Assembly: GCA_016219985.1 (NCBI GenBank) | Contig: JACRJO010000015.1 | Span: forward strand, 1-64,000 | Length of the DNA stretch: 64,000 bases | Direction of reading: 5' to 3' | DNA from: Sphingobacteriales bacterium | GTDB taxonomy: Bacteria; Bacteroidota; Bacteroidia; Chitinophagales; Chitinophagaceae | Shown here: positions 27,317-37,457 of the stretch, piece after piece | How positions within the stretch are numbered: position 1 is the stretch's first letter | Layout of the letters: each line of letters opens with the position of its first letter | Notes under the pieces: generated by a model | What the model was told of the DNA's origin: nothing | The model's database searches: none | The model's input: the letters and a program-made list of their open reading frames with translations, nothing else | Position numbers and translations under genes: made by a program

Positions 27317-28165
27317 ATGAAAAGTATTTTGAAACTTCTGTTTGGTTCTCTGGTTCTCGGAGTGGGAATCACTTCCTGTGAGAAGGATGAGAACAAGATA
27401 TATTATGAAGGGGCGACGGCACCGGTGCTGACCGCTTCATCAACAGCTGACATGGTACTGAATAAGGACAATAAGGATGATGTGGCTGTTAAATTCACCT
27501 GGACCAACCCGGATTACCGGTTTACCACTGGTGTCAGCTCCCAGGATGTTACCTATACCCTGCAGTTTGATACGGCGGGTGCGAATTTTACCAGTCCCAA
27601 CATACAGGAAAGGGCGATTGCCAAAGAACTGGGTGTGACATTGGCAGTAAAGGACCTGAACAGCTTCCTGTCTAAAATGGAACTGAATGCCGGTACCGCC
27701 TATAATATGGATATCCGGGTAAAAGCAAGCCTGATCAATAGTGCACTGCCGCTTTACTCCAATGTGATCAAAATTAAGATCACGCCGTATCTTGACTTTG
27801 CTGTGGAACCTCCCGGAACGGCCGGAAATAACTACAGTGACGGTACCTTGTGGGTAGTGGGTGATGCATTTGCCGGCGGATGGAATAATCCCCTGCTGGC
27901 GCCGTATAATGTTAGCCAGAAATTTACAAGGATCGATGTGCTGCACTATGAACTGACAGTACCTTTTAATGCCACCGGTGGTTATAAACTGGTTCAGACT
28001 ATGGGTGTATGGGGAACGCAATACCATGCGCTCGATGGAACAGCTGCTCTTTCCGGAGATTTCGAGAAGAGAGATGCTGACCCCCAATTCCCGTCACCCG
28101 GGGCCGGTAATTACAAGATCGAAGTGAATTTTCAAACCGGTAAGTACAAGTTAACCAAATTATAA
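27317..28165 (+). CDS. SusE-like outer-membrane lipoprotein
   Basis: This 282-residue lipoprotein (Cys21 in GITSCEKDE) has the SusE N-terminal Ig-like domain (VAVKFTWTNPDYRF, YTLQFDTAGANF, AGTAYNMDIRVKAS). A C-terminal domain of the SusE/SusF binding type follows (GTLWVVGDAFAGGWNN, FNATGGYKLVQ, GNYKIEVNFQTGKYKLTKL). It should be a surface glycan-binding protein that holds polysaccharide close to the SusCD complex. The ligand is probably the galactan attacked by the enzymes encoded downstream. Confidence 0.85.
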   Translation: MKSILKLLFGSLVLGVGITSCEKDENKIYYEGATAPVLTASSTADMVLNKDNKDDVAVKFTWTNPDYRFTTGVSSQDVTYTLQFDTAGANFTSPNIQERAIAKELGVTLAVKDLNSFLSKMELNAGTAYNMDIRVKASLINSALPLYSNVIKIKITPYLDFAVEPPGTAGNNYSDGTLWVVGDAFAGGWNNPLLAPYNVSQKFTRIDVLHYELTVPFNATGGYKLVQTMGVWGTQYHALDGTAALSGDFEKRDADPQFPSPGAGNYKIEVNFQTGKYKLTKL

Positions 28166-28185
28166 TCTATTAAAATTGGTTTAAT

Positions 28186-29949
28186 ATGAGAAAGACAATA
28201 AAAAATCTAATTATAGGTGTACTGTCGGTTGCAGCCATCGCCGGTTGCCAGAAAGTACCGGATCTCCCTTATTATGACAACGGGACAACCGTTACCCTGA
28301 CAGCAAACAAAACAGCTGTTACACCGACCCCGGCTGATTCAATAAGTAATGTAATCAGTTTCTCGTGGACGAATCCTGAATACAAGCAGGACTCTTCTTT
28401 GTACAAATACGTACTTGAGATCGATTCTACCGGGCGGAATTTTGCAAAAGAATCCATCAAGATCGTTACCGGCACACTGGGTACTTTCCTTACCGGAAAG
28501 GAACTGAACGCTATCCTGCTGAATTATGGCTTCTCCCTGGGCGTTCCGTATGAACTTGATGTTCGTGTGACCTCTTCTTATGGGAATAACAACGAAAGTT
28601 ACAAATCCAATGTACTGAAGATCAGTGTGACCCCTTATAATGATCCTTCTGTATTGACAACAGCAAATACCTCCGTTACCTGTGCATTAGCCACAGCGGC
28701 CCAGTTGTCCAATACTTTTTCCTGGACCAAATCCTTTAACGGGTATAGCGGAAATGTTACCTACTTATTGCAATATGACTCTGCCAGCAAGAACTTTGTT
28801 GCCCCCCTGGAAATCCCGGTGGGCGTCAACCTGTTCACCAAAGGATTAACAGAGGGTGAAATGAATGAAACCGCCCTGACATCAGGTATTGCAGGCGGGA
28901 CAACCGGAAAAGTGGAATACCGGGTCAAAGCAACTACGGCACAGGGTGCGGTTTCTTACTCCAATGTGGTTAATGTAACCATCCAGAGTTATGTACCAAT
29001 CCTCCGGTTCTATATGCCGGGCGGTTACCAGGGTGCTACCGGGAACGGAAACAACTGGGATCCGGGAACGGCTCCTGAATTTATCCGTGACCTGAGACCA
29101 GCTGCTATGAATAAATTGTACTACATGTACATCTACCTGCCTGCCAATGCTGAATTCAAAATCACACAGGGTCGTTCCTGGGATATTAACTATGGCGGAT
29201 CAGGTGGTGATTTATCAGGCGGCGGCGCTAACCTGACCGTGGCTACAGCCGGTTATTACCGTATTTCCATTGACCGGGTTAACCTGAAATATGATATCCG
29301 CGAAGGAAGAATGGGCTTCGTAGGTGGTGCAACCGGCGCAGGCTGGACACCGGCCAACGTATTCCCGAACTATGCGTTGGGTACTTCAGCCAAAAACCTG
29401 TTTGTAGGTCTTACAGACTTCACTACCGGTGGCTGGAAGCTCATTGATCATAACGACTGGAACAACGGGGATATCACAGTATTGAATGCCAGAAGCTACG
29501 GATCAGCAGGTGGCAGCGGCAGTACCTTGCTGATCAATGATGCCAATATGCCGGATATCGCAACAACAGGCCGTTACCGCGTAATCTGGGACGGACGGAA
29601 TGTTGACAATGTAAAATATGAAATGTCTCCGGCTACTGAAATGCGTGTTGTGGGTGATGGTATCCAGGGTGTGCCTGCCTGGAATCCCGGCGCCAGCCCG
29701 CAAATGACTTATTCCGGAAACGGAGAATGGACCATCACCTTAACCCTTGTAGCCGATAAGGATATTAAATTCCTTGCGGGGAATGACTGGGGTGCATTTG
29801 ATTATGAAGACAACAGTGGTGGCAGCCAGGCTACCGGTACCCCGAGAGCCATTAAATGGGAAGGCGGAAGCAACTTTAAAACGCCGACTGTTACGGGTTC
29901 CTACACTATTACATTGAATGAACATACGCAAACGGTTACAATTAACTAA
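28186..29949 (+). CDS. SusE/SusF-like surface glycan-binding lipoprotein
   Basis: A 587-residue lipoprotein (Cys21 in AIAGCQKVP) with an enlarged version of the neighbour's architecture. Two SusE-type Ig domains (ISFSWTNPEYKQD and NTFSWTKSFNGYSG) come first. At least three SusF-like binding modules follow, each with a tryptophan-rich turn (NNWDPGTAPEF, MGFVGGATGAGWTPAN, MRVVGDGIQGVPAWNPG) and closing strands (YRISIDRVNLKYDI, SYTITLNEHTQTVTI). It starts 20 bases after the first SusE-like gene and is followed by a terminator, so it ends the glycan-capture part of the operon. Confidence 0.85.
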   Translation: MRKTIKNLIIGVLSVAAIAGCQKVPDLPYYDNGTTVTLTANKTAVTPTPADSISNVISFSWTNPEYKQDSSLYKYVLEIDSTGRNFAKESIKIVTGTLGTFLTGKELNAILLNYGFSLGVPYELDVRVTSSYGNNNESYKSNVLKISVTPYNDPSVLTTANTSVTCALATAAQLSNTFSWTKSFNGYSGNVTYLLQYDSASKNFVAPLEIPVGVNLFTKGLTEGEMNETALTSGIAGGTTGKVEYRVKATTAQGAVSYSNVVNVTIQSYVPILRFYMPGGYQGATGNGNNWDPGTAPEFIRDLRPAAMNKLYYMYIYLPANAEFKITQGRSWDINYGGSGGDLSGGGANLTVATAGYYRISIDRVNLKYDIREGRMGFVGGATGAGWTPANVFPNYALGTSAKNLFVGLTDFTTGGWKLIDHNDWNNGDITVLNARSYGSAGGSGSTLLINDANMPDIATTGRYRVIWDGRNVDNVKYEMSPATEMRVVGDGIQGVPAWNPGASPQMTYSGNGEWTITLTLVADKDIKFLAGNDWGAFDYEDNSGGSQATGTPRAIKWEGGSNFKTPTVTGSYTITLNEHTQTVTIN

Positions 29950-29973
29950 ACCGTGCATAAATAAAGTGTACAG

Positions 29974-30006
29974 GACGCCGCCTCCCAAGGGCGGCGTCTT
30001 ACTTTT
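29974..30006 (+). terminator. Rho-independent terminator after the SusE/F gene
   Basis: GACGCCGCC (29974-29982) pairs perfectly with GGCGGCGTC (29990-29998) around a 7-base loop, followed by TTACTTTTG. It lies just before the GH53 start at 30011 and may lower enzyme expression relative to the transporter genes. Confidence 0.8.
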
Positions 30007-30010
30007 GCAT

Positions 30011-31042
30011 ATGAAAAGGATGCTGGCACATTTTATAACAGTCTTTATTTTATGGGCGGGTGTATTCTCAGGATCCTGTAAACCCGGGAAGCCTGCTCCT
30101 TCTCCCGTATCCGTAATTCCCTTTGCCAAAGGAGCCGATGTCAGCTGGATCACGGAAATGGAGGCAAACGGCCGGAAATTTTACAATTCCTCCGGCTTTG
30201 AAGAGGAGTGCATGTCTATCCTGAAAAACCTGGGCATGAATGCTATCCGCCTGCGGGTATGGGTCAATCCGGCCGCAGGGTGGAACAATTCAGCCGATGT
30301 GCTGGCCAAGGCCCTCCGGACCAAAAACCTGGGGATGCGCATGATGATCGATTTTCATTACAGCGACACCTGGGCCGACCCGGGTCAGCAGGCGATACCG
30401 GCTGCCTGGGCGGGACAAAGCCTGGCAGAACTGCAAACCTCAGTTTACAATCATACATATAATGTTCTGGCTAACCTGAAGAATAACGGGGTGACACCTG
30501 AATGGGTACAGGTGGGAAATGAAAACGATAACGGGATGCTCTGGCCTGCCGGGAAGGCTTCCCTGGATATGGCAGCCTTTGCCTCCCTTGTCAAACAGGG
30601 ATATAATGCGGTAAAAGCTGTGAATCCGTCCATAAAAGTAATTGTTCACCTTTCGAATGGCTATGATAACAATCTCTACCGCTGGATATTTGACGGGCTG
30701 ATCAGTAACGGGGTAAACTGGGATGTTATTGGCATGTCTTTGTACCCCGGACCTGCTGACTGGTCCACCCGGAATGACCAGTGTCTGTATAATATCAATG
30801 ACCTCATCAGCCGCTATGGCCGGGAAGTGATGATCACTGAAGTGGGGATGAGCTGGGACCAGCCCGCCGCCTGCCAGGCATTCTTAACCGACCTGATCAG
30901 TAAAATGAAAGCAGTGCCCGGAAATAAAGTGCTGGGTGTCTTTTATTGGGAACCCCAGTGCAGCGTCAACTGGAACGGGTATCCCAAAGGAGCGTTTGAC
31001 AATTCCGGCAGGCCAACGATTGCGTTAAATGCCTTCCGGTAG
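30011..31042 (+). CDS. GH53 endo-beta-1,4-galactanase lipoprotein
   Basis: ATG 30011 (MKRMLAHFITV) is chosen because it gives a lipoprotein signal with Cys23 (FSGSC); length 343 residues. The GH53 barrel is clear: FAKGADVSWITEMEANG, LGMNAIRLRVWVNPAAGW, MMIDFHYSDTWADPGQQ, WVQVGNENDNGMLWPAG with acid/base Glu171, and VMITEVGMSW with nucleophile Glu277. GH53 enzymes cut beta-1,4-galactan side chains of pectin or type I arabinogalactan. A lipid anchor fits a surface location, releasing oligosaccharides for SusCD. A terminator immediately precedes the gene. Confidence 0.93.
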   Translation: MKRMLAHFITVFILWAGVFSGSCKPGKPAPSPVSVIPFAKGADVSWITEMEANGRKFYNSSGFEEECMSILKNLGMNAIRLRVWVNPAAGWNNSADVLAKALRTKNLGMRMMIDFHYSDTWADPGQQAIPAAWAGQSLAELQTSVYNHTYNVLANLKNNGVTPEWVQVGNENDNGMLWPAGKASLDMAAFASLVKQGYNAVKAVNPSIKVIVHLSNGYDNNLYRWIFDGLISNGVNWDVIGMSLYPGPADWSTRNDQCLYNINDLISRYGREVMITEVGMSWDQPAACQAFLTDLISKMKAVPGNKVLGVFYWEPQCSVNWNGYPKGAFDNSGRPTIALNAFR

Positions 31043-31077
31043 GCCTGCTACGTTGCATACTTCAGTAACTTGGATCT

Positions 31078-34000
31078 ATGAAACGCCTTGCCATTCTTCT
31101 GCTTTTTATAATTACCCTGCTGCAACCCCTGTCCGCCCAGCGGCAACAATTGAATTTTGACAGGGGCTGGTCATTCAGCTTTGGTCATGCGGGTGACCCG
31201 GCCAGGGATTTTAATTATTCCATTGCGAATATTTTCTCCAAGTCCGGAGCTGCATCGTCTACTGCCATTGATCCCCGGTATGATGACAGCAAATGGAGAA
31301 AACTGGACCTGCCGCATGACTGGGCGGTGGAACTTCCTTTTGTACGAAAAGAAAATTTTGATGTAATGGCTCATGGATATAAACCCGTGGGTGGTTTGTT
31401 TCCGGAGACGAGTATCGGCTGGTACCGGAAACATTTTACAGTTGCACGTTCCGATTCCGGACAGCGGTTTCAATTGCAGTTTGACGGGATTTTCCGGGAT
31501 GCTGATTGCTGGATCAACGGTTTTTACCTCGGCAATAATCAAAGCGGCTACCTGGGAGTGAATTATGATATTACGGACTTTATCAACTATGACAGGGACA
31601 ATGTAGTGGTGGTAAGAGCCGATGCCACGCAGTATGAAGGCTGGTTTTATGAAGGAGCAGGAATATACCGTCATGTATGGCTGAACCGGTTTAACAATAC
31701 GCATATTATCCCCCAGGGTATATTTGCCTATTCAGTAATAAACGGAAACCAGGCTTTTATAACCGTGGAAACAACGGTGTCCAATGAATTTTTTGACAAG
31801 GCCGGTTGTTCCGTGTATACCTATATTACAGACCGGGGCGGAAAAACGCTTGCCCGGTCAAAAGAGCAGCCCCTTGTTTTACCTGTAAACGGAACATCTG
31901 TTGTAAAACAAAGCCTGACTCTTACCGGGATCAGGAAATGGTCCCTGGATGACCCCTACCTCTACCGGGTTGTATCGGTGGTTAGGCAAAACGGAAAAGT
32001 AGCGGATAGTGTGAAACTGCGCTATGGCATCCGTACCATTGATATTAAATCCAATGGTATTTTTCTCAATGGGGAATACCTGAAACTAAAAGGAGTCAAC
32101 AACCACCAGGATCATGCGGGTCTCGGGAGCGCTTTACCCGATTACCTGCAGTACTACCGCATCGGCCTGTTGAAAAGAATGGGTGCGAATGCATACCGAA
32201 CGAGTCACCATGCATCCAGTCCCGAATTACTGGATGCCTGCGACAGCCTGGGGATGCTGGTGATGGACGAACAGCGCCTGCTCAACAGCGGCCCTGAATA
32301 CATGAGCCAGTTTGAACGGCTGGTCAAAAGAGACCGGAACAGGCCATCGGTATTTATCTGGTCAATCGGTAATGAAGAGGGGTGGATTCATACCAACAGT
32401 ACCGGGAAAAGAATCGCCCAGGCTTTTATTGCCAGGCAAAAAGAGCTGGACCCCACCCGCACCTGTACGTATGCGGCAGATGTTCCCAATATATATAAGG
32501 GGGTCAATGAAGTGATTCCGGTCCGTTCTTTTAACTACCGGCAATTTGCGGTGGCGGATTATCACCGGGATCATCCGGGTCAACCTATTATCGGTACAGA
32601 AATGGGCAGCACGGTTACCACGCGCGGTATTTATACAAAAGATACCATCCGTGGTTATGTGCCTGATCAGGATATAACGGCTCCCTGGTGGGCCAGTAAG
32701 GCGGAAGACTGGTGGACCTTAGCGGCCGCGAATGATTACTGGCTGGGAGGGTTTATCTGGACCGGTTTTGATTATCGCGGTGAACCAACGCCCTATCAGT
32801 GGCCGAATATCAATTCCCATTTCGGGGTATTGGATATGTGCGGCTTTCCCAAGAATATTTATTACTACTACAAAAGCTGGTGGACGGATGAAGATGTATT
32901 GCATATTTCCCCGCATTGGAACTGGAAAGAAAAAGCCCCCGGCTGGAATAAGAAACAGGGCGACCCGGTTGATGTATGGGTCAACAGCAATGCGGATCAT
33001 GTGGAACTGTTCCTGAATGGAAAAAGCTTCGGCAAAAAAGACATGCCCCGCAACAGTCACCTGAACTGGACTGTACCGTATGAACCCGGAACCCTGGAAG
33101 CCGTTGCCTATAAGAACGGAAGAAAAATAACCAGCAAAGTAGAAACCACCGGGCTTCCGGCGGAAGTGGTGGTGACACCCTATAAAACAACGATACTGGC
33201 CGACGGGAAGGATGTTACTGTATTAAATATTACCGTACTCGACCGGGAAGGCAGGGAAGTGCCCGATGCAGATAACCTGGTTAAGTTCACCATCGAAGGG
33301 GATGGAAAAATTATCGGGGTGGGTAATGGAGATCCCAGTAGTCATGAACCGGACAAATGCGCCGAAGGGGCCTGGCAACGAACCCTGTTCAACGGGAAAT
33401 GCCAGGTTATCGTCCAGGCCGGTACAAGGCCCGGTATGATTAAGTTTGAAGCGAAGGTAACCGGGCTCTGGTCCGGCGGTACAGATATTCAAACGATTTC
33501 CCTGGAAGAAGTCGCAACCATTTCGACCGACGATAAATATAAACTGACTGCAGAGCAGGCAAAGAAAAGGGAAGTAAGTCTGATGCTCGGCGCGGATATC
33601 TCCTTCCTGCCTGAACTGGAAGCAAGGGGGTTGAAGTTTACGGATAACGGTGTTCAGCAGGATGCTATAAAAATATTAAAGGATCATGGATTTAATTATG
33701 TAAGGCTCCGGATTTTTCACAACCCGGCTGCAGACAGTGGGTATTCACCTGGCAAAGGGTTTTGCGACCTGGAACATACAAAGCAGATGGCCAAAAGGGT
33801 AAAGGCGGCGGGCATGAAACTGTTATTGGATTTTCATTACAGTGATTACTGGGCCGATCCGGGCAAACAATACAAACCGGCTGCCTGGAAATCCCTTTCA
33901 TTTGAAAACCTGAAGCGTGAAGTATATGAGTACACAAAGCGGGTCATGCAGGAACTGAAAGAACAGGGAACCACACCGGATATGGTGCAGGTTGGCAATG

Positions 34001-34500
34001 AGATCAACCACGGCATCATCTGGCCGGAAGGCAATGTCAGTCATTTCGACGGGCTGGCCCGGTTAGTCAATGCGGGAACCGCTGCCGTGAAGTCGGTGGA
34101 CCCGGCTGTTATCATGATGCTGCATGTGGCGCTGGGCGGGCAAAACGATGAATCCGTTTTCTTCCTTGATAATATGCTGGCCCGCGGGGTTCATTTCGAT
34201 GTAATCGGTGAATCCTATTATCCCAAGTGGCACGGCACCCTGGAGGACCTGGAAAATAATCTCAATGACCTCTCCCGGCGATACGATAAGGATGTGATCG
34301 TAGTGGAATATTCACACCGGAAAGAAGCGGTGAACAAGATCGCGTTTGAAGTGAAAGCTGGCCGGGGAAAAGGAACCTGTATCTGGGAGCCCCTGAGCAC
34401 CTGGGAAAAGTTCTTTGATGAAAAGGGGAATGCAAACAGCCTTCTCCGGTTATACGATGAGATCAGCAAACGCTATTTAAAACAGGTAACCCCGCAATAA
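31078..34500 (+). CDS. Fused GH2 beta-galactosidase and GH53 galactanase
   Basis: One 1140-residue exported polypeptide (signal peptide ending LSAQ). Residues ~25-830 are a GH2 enzyme. The sugar-binding domain holds FDGIFRDADCWINGFYLG, the Ig-like domain follows, and the barrel has acid/base Glu433 in WSIGNEEGW and nucleophile Glu508 in IIGTEMGS. A DUF4982-like domain (VWVNSNADHVELFLNG) and a Big-like domain (ILADGKDVTVLNITV) come next. Residues ~838-1130 are a complete second enzyme, GH53: FHYSDYWADPGKQ, acid/base Glu975 in VGNEINHG, nucleophile Glu1077 in VVEYS. Both catalytic pairs are intact. The protein could cut galactan and trim the products to galactose. The galactokinase start is two bases after its stop. 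Confidence 0.92.
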   Translation: MKRLAILLLFIITLLQPLSAQRQQLNFDRGWSFSFGHAGDPARDFNYSIANIFSKSGAASSTAIDPRYDDSKWRKLDLPHDWAVELPFVRKENFDVMAHGYKPVGGLFPETSIGWYRKHFTVARSDSGQRFQLQFDGIFRDADCWINGFYLGNNQSGYLGVNYDITDFINYDRDNVVVVRADATQYEGWFYEGAGIYRHVWLNRFNNTHIIPQGIFAYSVINGNQAFITVETTVSNEFFDKAGCSVYTYITDRGGKTLARSKEQPLVLPVNGTSVVKQSLTLTGIRKWSLDDPYLYRVVSVVRQNGKVADSVKLRYGIRTIDIKSNGIFLNGEYLKLKGVNNHQDHAGLGSALPDYLQYYRIGLLKRMGANAYRTSHHASSPELLDACDSLGMLVMDEQRLLNSGPEYMSQFERLVKRDRNRPSVFIWSIGNEEGWIHTNSTGKRIAQAFIARQKELDPTRTCTYAADVPNIYKGVNEVIPVRSFNYRQFAVADYHRDHPGQPIIGTEMGSTVTTRGIYTKDTIRGYVPDQDITAPWWASKAEDWWTLAAANDYWLGGFIWTGFDYRGEPTPYQWPNINSHFGVLDMCGFPKNIYYYYKSWWTDEDVLHISPHWNWKEKAPGWNKKQGDPVDVWVNSNADHVELFLNGKSFGKKDMPRNSHLNWTVPYEPGTLEAVAYKNGRKITSKVETTGLPAEVVVTPYKTTILADGKDVTVLNITVLDREGREVPDADNLVKFTIEGDGKIIGVGNGDPSSHEPDKCAEGAWQRTLFNGKCQVIVQAGTRPGMIKFEAKVTGLWSGGTDIQTISLEEVATISTDDKYKLTAEQAKKREVSLMLGADISFLPELEARGLKFTDNGVQQDAIKILKDHGFNYVRLRIFHNPAADSGYSPGKGFCDLEHTKQMAKRVKAAGMKLLLDFHYSDYWADPGKQYKPAAWKSLSFENLKREVYEYTKRVMQELKEQGTTPDMVQVGNEINHGIIWPEGNVSHFDGLARLVNAGTAAVKSVDPAVIMMLHVALGGQNDESVFFLDNMLARGVHFDVIGESYYPKWHGTLEDLENNLNDLSRRYDKDVIVVEYSHRKEAVNKIAFEVKAGRGKGTCIWEPLSTWEKFFDEKGNANSLLRLYDEISKRYLKQVTPQ

Positions 34501-34502
34501 TT

Positions 34503-35657
34503 ATGCAAGGACCATACAGGATACCCGGAGCGCTGCAGCCATTTATACATACGCAGACAATGGTGGTACGGTCACCCGGCCGGATCAATCTGATCGGGGA
34601 GCATACCGATTATAATAACGGGTTTGTATTGCCGGCCGCGATAGATAAAGCGGTTTATGTGGCTGTTGATAAAACGGGCGGACCCGATTGCCGGCTTCAT
34701 TCGGTTGACTTCAATGAAACAGTGACCGTCCCTGTTGCGGATATCAAACCGGTGCCTGGTCATTGGTCCACCTATATACTGGGTGTGGTGGCGCAGCTAA
34801 AGGGTAAAGGGTTCATTGTTCCCGGTTTTTCATTGACAGTTTACGGGGATGTACCCCTGGGCGCCGGCTTATCCTCTTCTGCCGCCATAGAATGTGCCAC
34901 GGCTTTTGCATTGAATGAGTTGTTTGGCTTCGGTCTTTCCCGGAAAGAGCTGGCCCTGCTTTCGCAAAAAGCGGAACATGAGTATGCCGGTGTTCAATGC
35001 GGGATCATGGACCAGTTTGCCAGTTTGTTTGGCAAAAAGGATAATGTGATCCAACTGGACTGCCGTTCACTGGAGTATACCTATTTCCCGCTGGAGCTGA
35101 AAGACGCTGTGATCCTGTTGCTGGATACACAGGTAAAACATTCACTGGCTTCCAGTGAATATAATGTACGGCGGGGCCAGTGTGAAGCCGGGGTGGCAAT
35201 GGTACAGGCAAAGCATCCCTTTGTTGCCAGTCTCCGGGATGTTACCCTGGCTATGATTGAAGAATGTATTCCTGCGGAAGATATCGTGTATAAACGATGC
35301 CGTTTCGTGGTGGAAGAAATCATCCGTTTACAGGAAGGCTGCCTGGATCTGCTGGGGGGTGATCTGCATGCATTCGGTCAGAAAATGTATGCCACACACG
35401 ACGGGCTGAGCCGGGAATATGAAGTGAGTTGCAGGGAATTGGATTATCTTGTTACAGCGGTAAGAGCCCGCCCGGAAGTGACCGGGGCCCGTATGATGGG
35501 AGGTGGATTTGGGGGTTGTACCATTAATATTGTAAAGAAAGATGGGGTGGAAGGATTGGTGAGCGATCTGACGGCTTCCTACGCCGTGGAGATGGGGAAG
35601 GAACTGAAATCATACCTGGTAAATATTGAGGACGGAACATCGGTAATAAAAGGATAG
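34503..35657 (+). CDS. galK: Galactokinase
   Basis: A 384-residue GHMP kinase. It has the galactokinase signature PGRINLIGEHTDYNNGFVLP (residues ~26-45), the ATP-binding loop PLGAGLSSSAAIE (~118-130), the catalytic-base region CGIMDQFASLFG with Asp170, and motif 3 GARMMGGGFGGCT. It phosphorylates galactose to galactose-1-phosphate, the entry step of the Leloir pathway. No galT or galE is present in the window. It begins two bases after the GH2-GH53 stop, so it is translationally close to the enzyme that makes its substrate; this is good evidence that galactose is the end product of the locus. Confidence 0.96.
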   Translation: MQGPYRIPGALQPFIHTQTMVVRSPGRINLIGEHTDYNNGFVLPAAIDKAVYVAVDKTGGPDCRLHSVDFNETVTVPVADIKPVPGHWSTYILGVVAQLKGKGFIVPGFSLTVYGDVPLGAGLSSSAAIECATAFALNELFGFGLSRKELALLSQKAEHEYAGVQCGIMDQFASLFGKKDNVIQLDCRSLEYTYFPLELKDAVILLLDTQVKHSLASSEYNVRRGQCEAGVAMVQAKHPFVASLRDVTLAMIEECIPAEDIVYKRCRFVVEEIIRLQEGCLDLLGGDLHAFGQKMYATHDGLSREYEVSCRELDYLVTAVRARPEVTGARMMGGGFGGCTINIVKKDGVEGLVSDLTASYAVEMGKELKSYLVNIEDGTSVIKG

Positions 35658-35710
35658 TCTGAAACCGGTTTTATTGAGCAACCAGCAACCTATAACTTAA
35701 ATACATACAA

Positions 35711-37438
35711 ATGGGAACTGCTTTATTTCATCTGCAATGGATCGATTATGCCATTATGATCATTTATTTCTTGTTTGTACTGGGAATCGGGTGGGTGTTA
35801 AAAAGGTATATGAAAGACGCGAATGCCTTTCTGGAGGCAGGGCGGTCCATGCCGGCCTGGGTGGCAGGGCTGGCCTTTATCTCAACCAACCTGGGTGCCC
35901 TGGAAGTAATGGGTATGGCAGGCTCGGGGGCCAAGTACGGCATGCTGACGACTCATTTTTACTGGATCGGGGCCATACCCGCGATGGTATTCCTGGCCAT
36001 TTTCATGATGCCGTTTTATTACGGGTCCAAAGCCCGTTCTGTTCCGGAATACCTCAAATTAAGGTTTGACGAAAAGACCCGGGGACTGAATGCGATTTTA
36101 TTTGCCGTAATGACCGTGCTGGCTTCGGGTATTTCCATGTATGCCCTGGCTTTATTAATGGAAAAGGTGCTGGGATGGGATTTCAATCTCAGTCTCTTAT
36201 TGTCCGCAGCCATCGTACTGGTGTATACCTATCTCGGGGGATTGTCTTCTGCCATTTACAATGAAGTGCTGCAGTTTTTTATTATTGTTATCGGGTTATT
36301 GCCCATCGTTTTCTTAGGCCTGCATGAGGTCGGCGGGTGGAATGGTTTAAAAGAAGGGCTGGCCCCGATTGTTTCGGGAAAAGGATTTGCGGCAGACAGC
36401 TTTACCACAACCTGGAAATACACCGGCCAGGCAACGGGTAATCCTCTTGGTGTGGAGTGGTATGGAATTCTGTTTGGACTGGGATTTGTTCTTTCTTTCG
36501 GGTACTGGTGTACCAATTTCCTGATTGTTCAGCGGGCCATGGCTGCAAAATCCACAACGGCTGCCCGGAATACACCGTTGATCGGCGCTATCCCGAAAAT
36601 GCTGATCCCTTTTCTCATAATTGTACCCGGCATTATTGCACTGGTATTGATGAATAACCCGGCCTCCGGATTTTCAATAACGGAGAACGGAAAACCCAAT
36701 TATGACCTTACGATTATTATGTTGTTGAAGCACTACCTGCCAACCGGTGTGCTGGGCCTGGGAATAACGGCATTGCTGGCCTCCTTTATGTCCGGAATGG
36801 CGGGGAATGTTTCGGCTTTCAATACGGTATGGACCTATGATATTTATCAAAGTTATATCCGGCCTGCTACAGGTGACAAGGAGGCCGATTCGAAACATTA
36901 TCTTAAAGTGGGAAGAATGGCGACCGTATTCGGCGTTTTAGTCAGTATTGCGGCGGCCTACCTGGCCGGTTTATTCGGAAACATTATGGATTTCCTGCAA
37001 ACCATTTTTTCGATGATTAACGCTCCTTTATTTGCCGTGATTTTTCTCGGGATGTTTTGGAAAAGAGCCACCGGGCACGGAGCATTCATCGGATTGCTGG
37101 GCGGGTTCCTGGCGGCCCTGTTGCACCATGGACTTACGGTTCCGGCCGGGGCAACCACACTGGTTAAAGGAGGCTGGATAAGCGTTTTCCATACTTACCC
37201 GGTTGAAATGGCACAGAATTTCTGGACCGCGATTTTTGCCTGTGCGGTGGCGGCTGTTATAACGGTGGTTGTTTCGCTGACTACTTCGCAAAAGAAACCG
37301 GATAGTGAGCTGACCGGGCTGGTTTATTCACTGACGCCAAAAATAAAGGAAGATCATGTAGCCTGGCATATGCGTACCAATACCCTCGCTATTTTTGTTT
37401 TAATCATGATGGTTGTACTGTCTGTTTTGTTCTGGTAA
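35711..37438 (+). CDS. SLC5-family sodium/sugar symporter
   Basis: A 575-residue integral membrane protein with about 14 helices. SSS-family segments are visible: LEAGRSMPAWVAGLAFISTNLGALEVMG in TM2, SGAKYGMLTTHFYWIGAIPAM, YTYLGGLSSAIYNEVLQF in TM5 and LASFMSGMAGNVSAFNTV in TM8. The layout matches SGLT/vSGLT galactose and glucose carriers. It would carry galactose (or glucose) with sodium across the inner membrane. It lies 53 bases after galK and 19 bases before a 65-residue membrane peptide. Confidence 0.9.
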   Translation: MGTALFHLQWIDYAIMIIYFLFVLGIGWVLKRYMKDANAFLEAGRSMPAWVAGLAFISTNLGALEVMGMAGSGAKYGMLTTHFYWIGAIPAMVFLAIFMMPFYYGSKARSVPEYLKLRFDEKTRGLNAILFAVMTVLASGISMYALALLMEKVLGWDFNLSLLLSAAIVLVYTYLGGLSSAIYNEVLQFFIIVIGLLPIVFLGLHEVGGWNGLKEGLAPIVSGKGFAADSFTTTWKYTGQATGNPLGVEWYGILFGLGFVLSFGYWCTNFLIVQRAMAAKSTTAARNTPLIGAIPKMLIPFLIIVPGIIALVLMNNPASGFSITENGKPNYDLTIIMLLKHYLPTGVLGLGITALLASFMSGMAGNVSAFNTVWTYDIYQSYIRPATGDKEADSKHYLKVGRMATVFGVLVSIAAAYLAGLFGNIMDFLQTIFSMINAPLFAVIFLGMFWKRATGHGAFIGLLGGFLAALLHHGLTVPAGATTLVKGGWISVFHTYPVEMAQNFWTAIFACAVAAVITVVVSLTTSQKKPDSELTGLVYSLTPKIKEDHVAWHMRTNTLAIFVLIMMVVLSVLFW

Positions 37439-37457
37439 AAAAATAAAAGAAATAATT

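Noticed and set aside
27440..28087. 215-codon open frame antisense to the SusE-like gene
   Set aside because: Full overlap with a clear lipoprotein of the Sus operon and no recognisable domain or signal.
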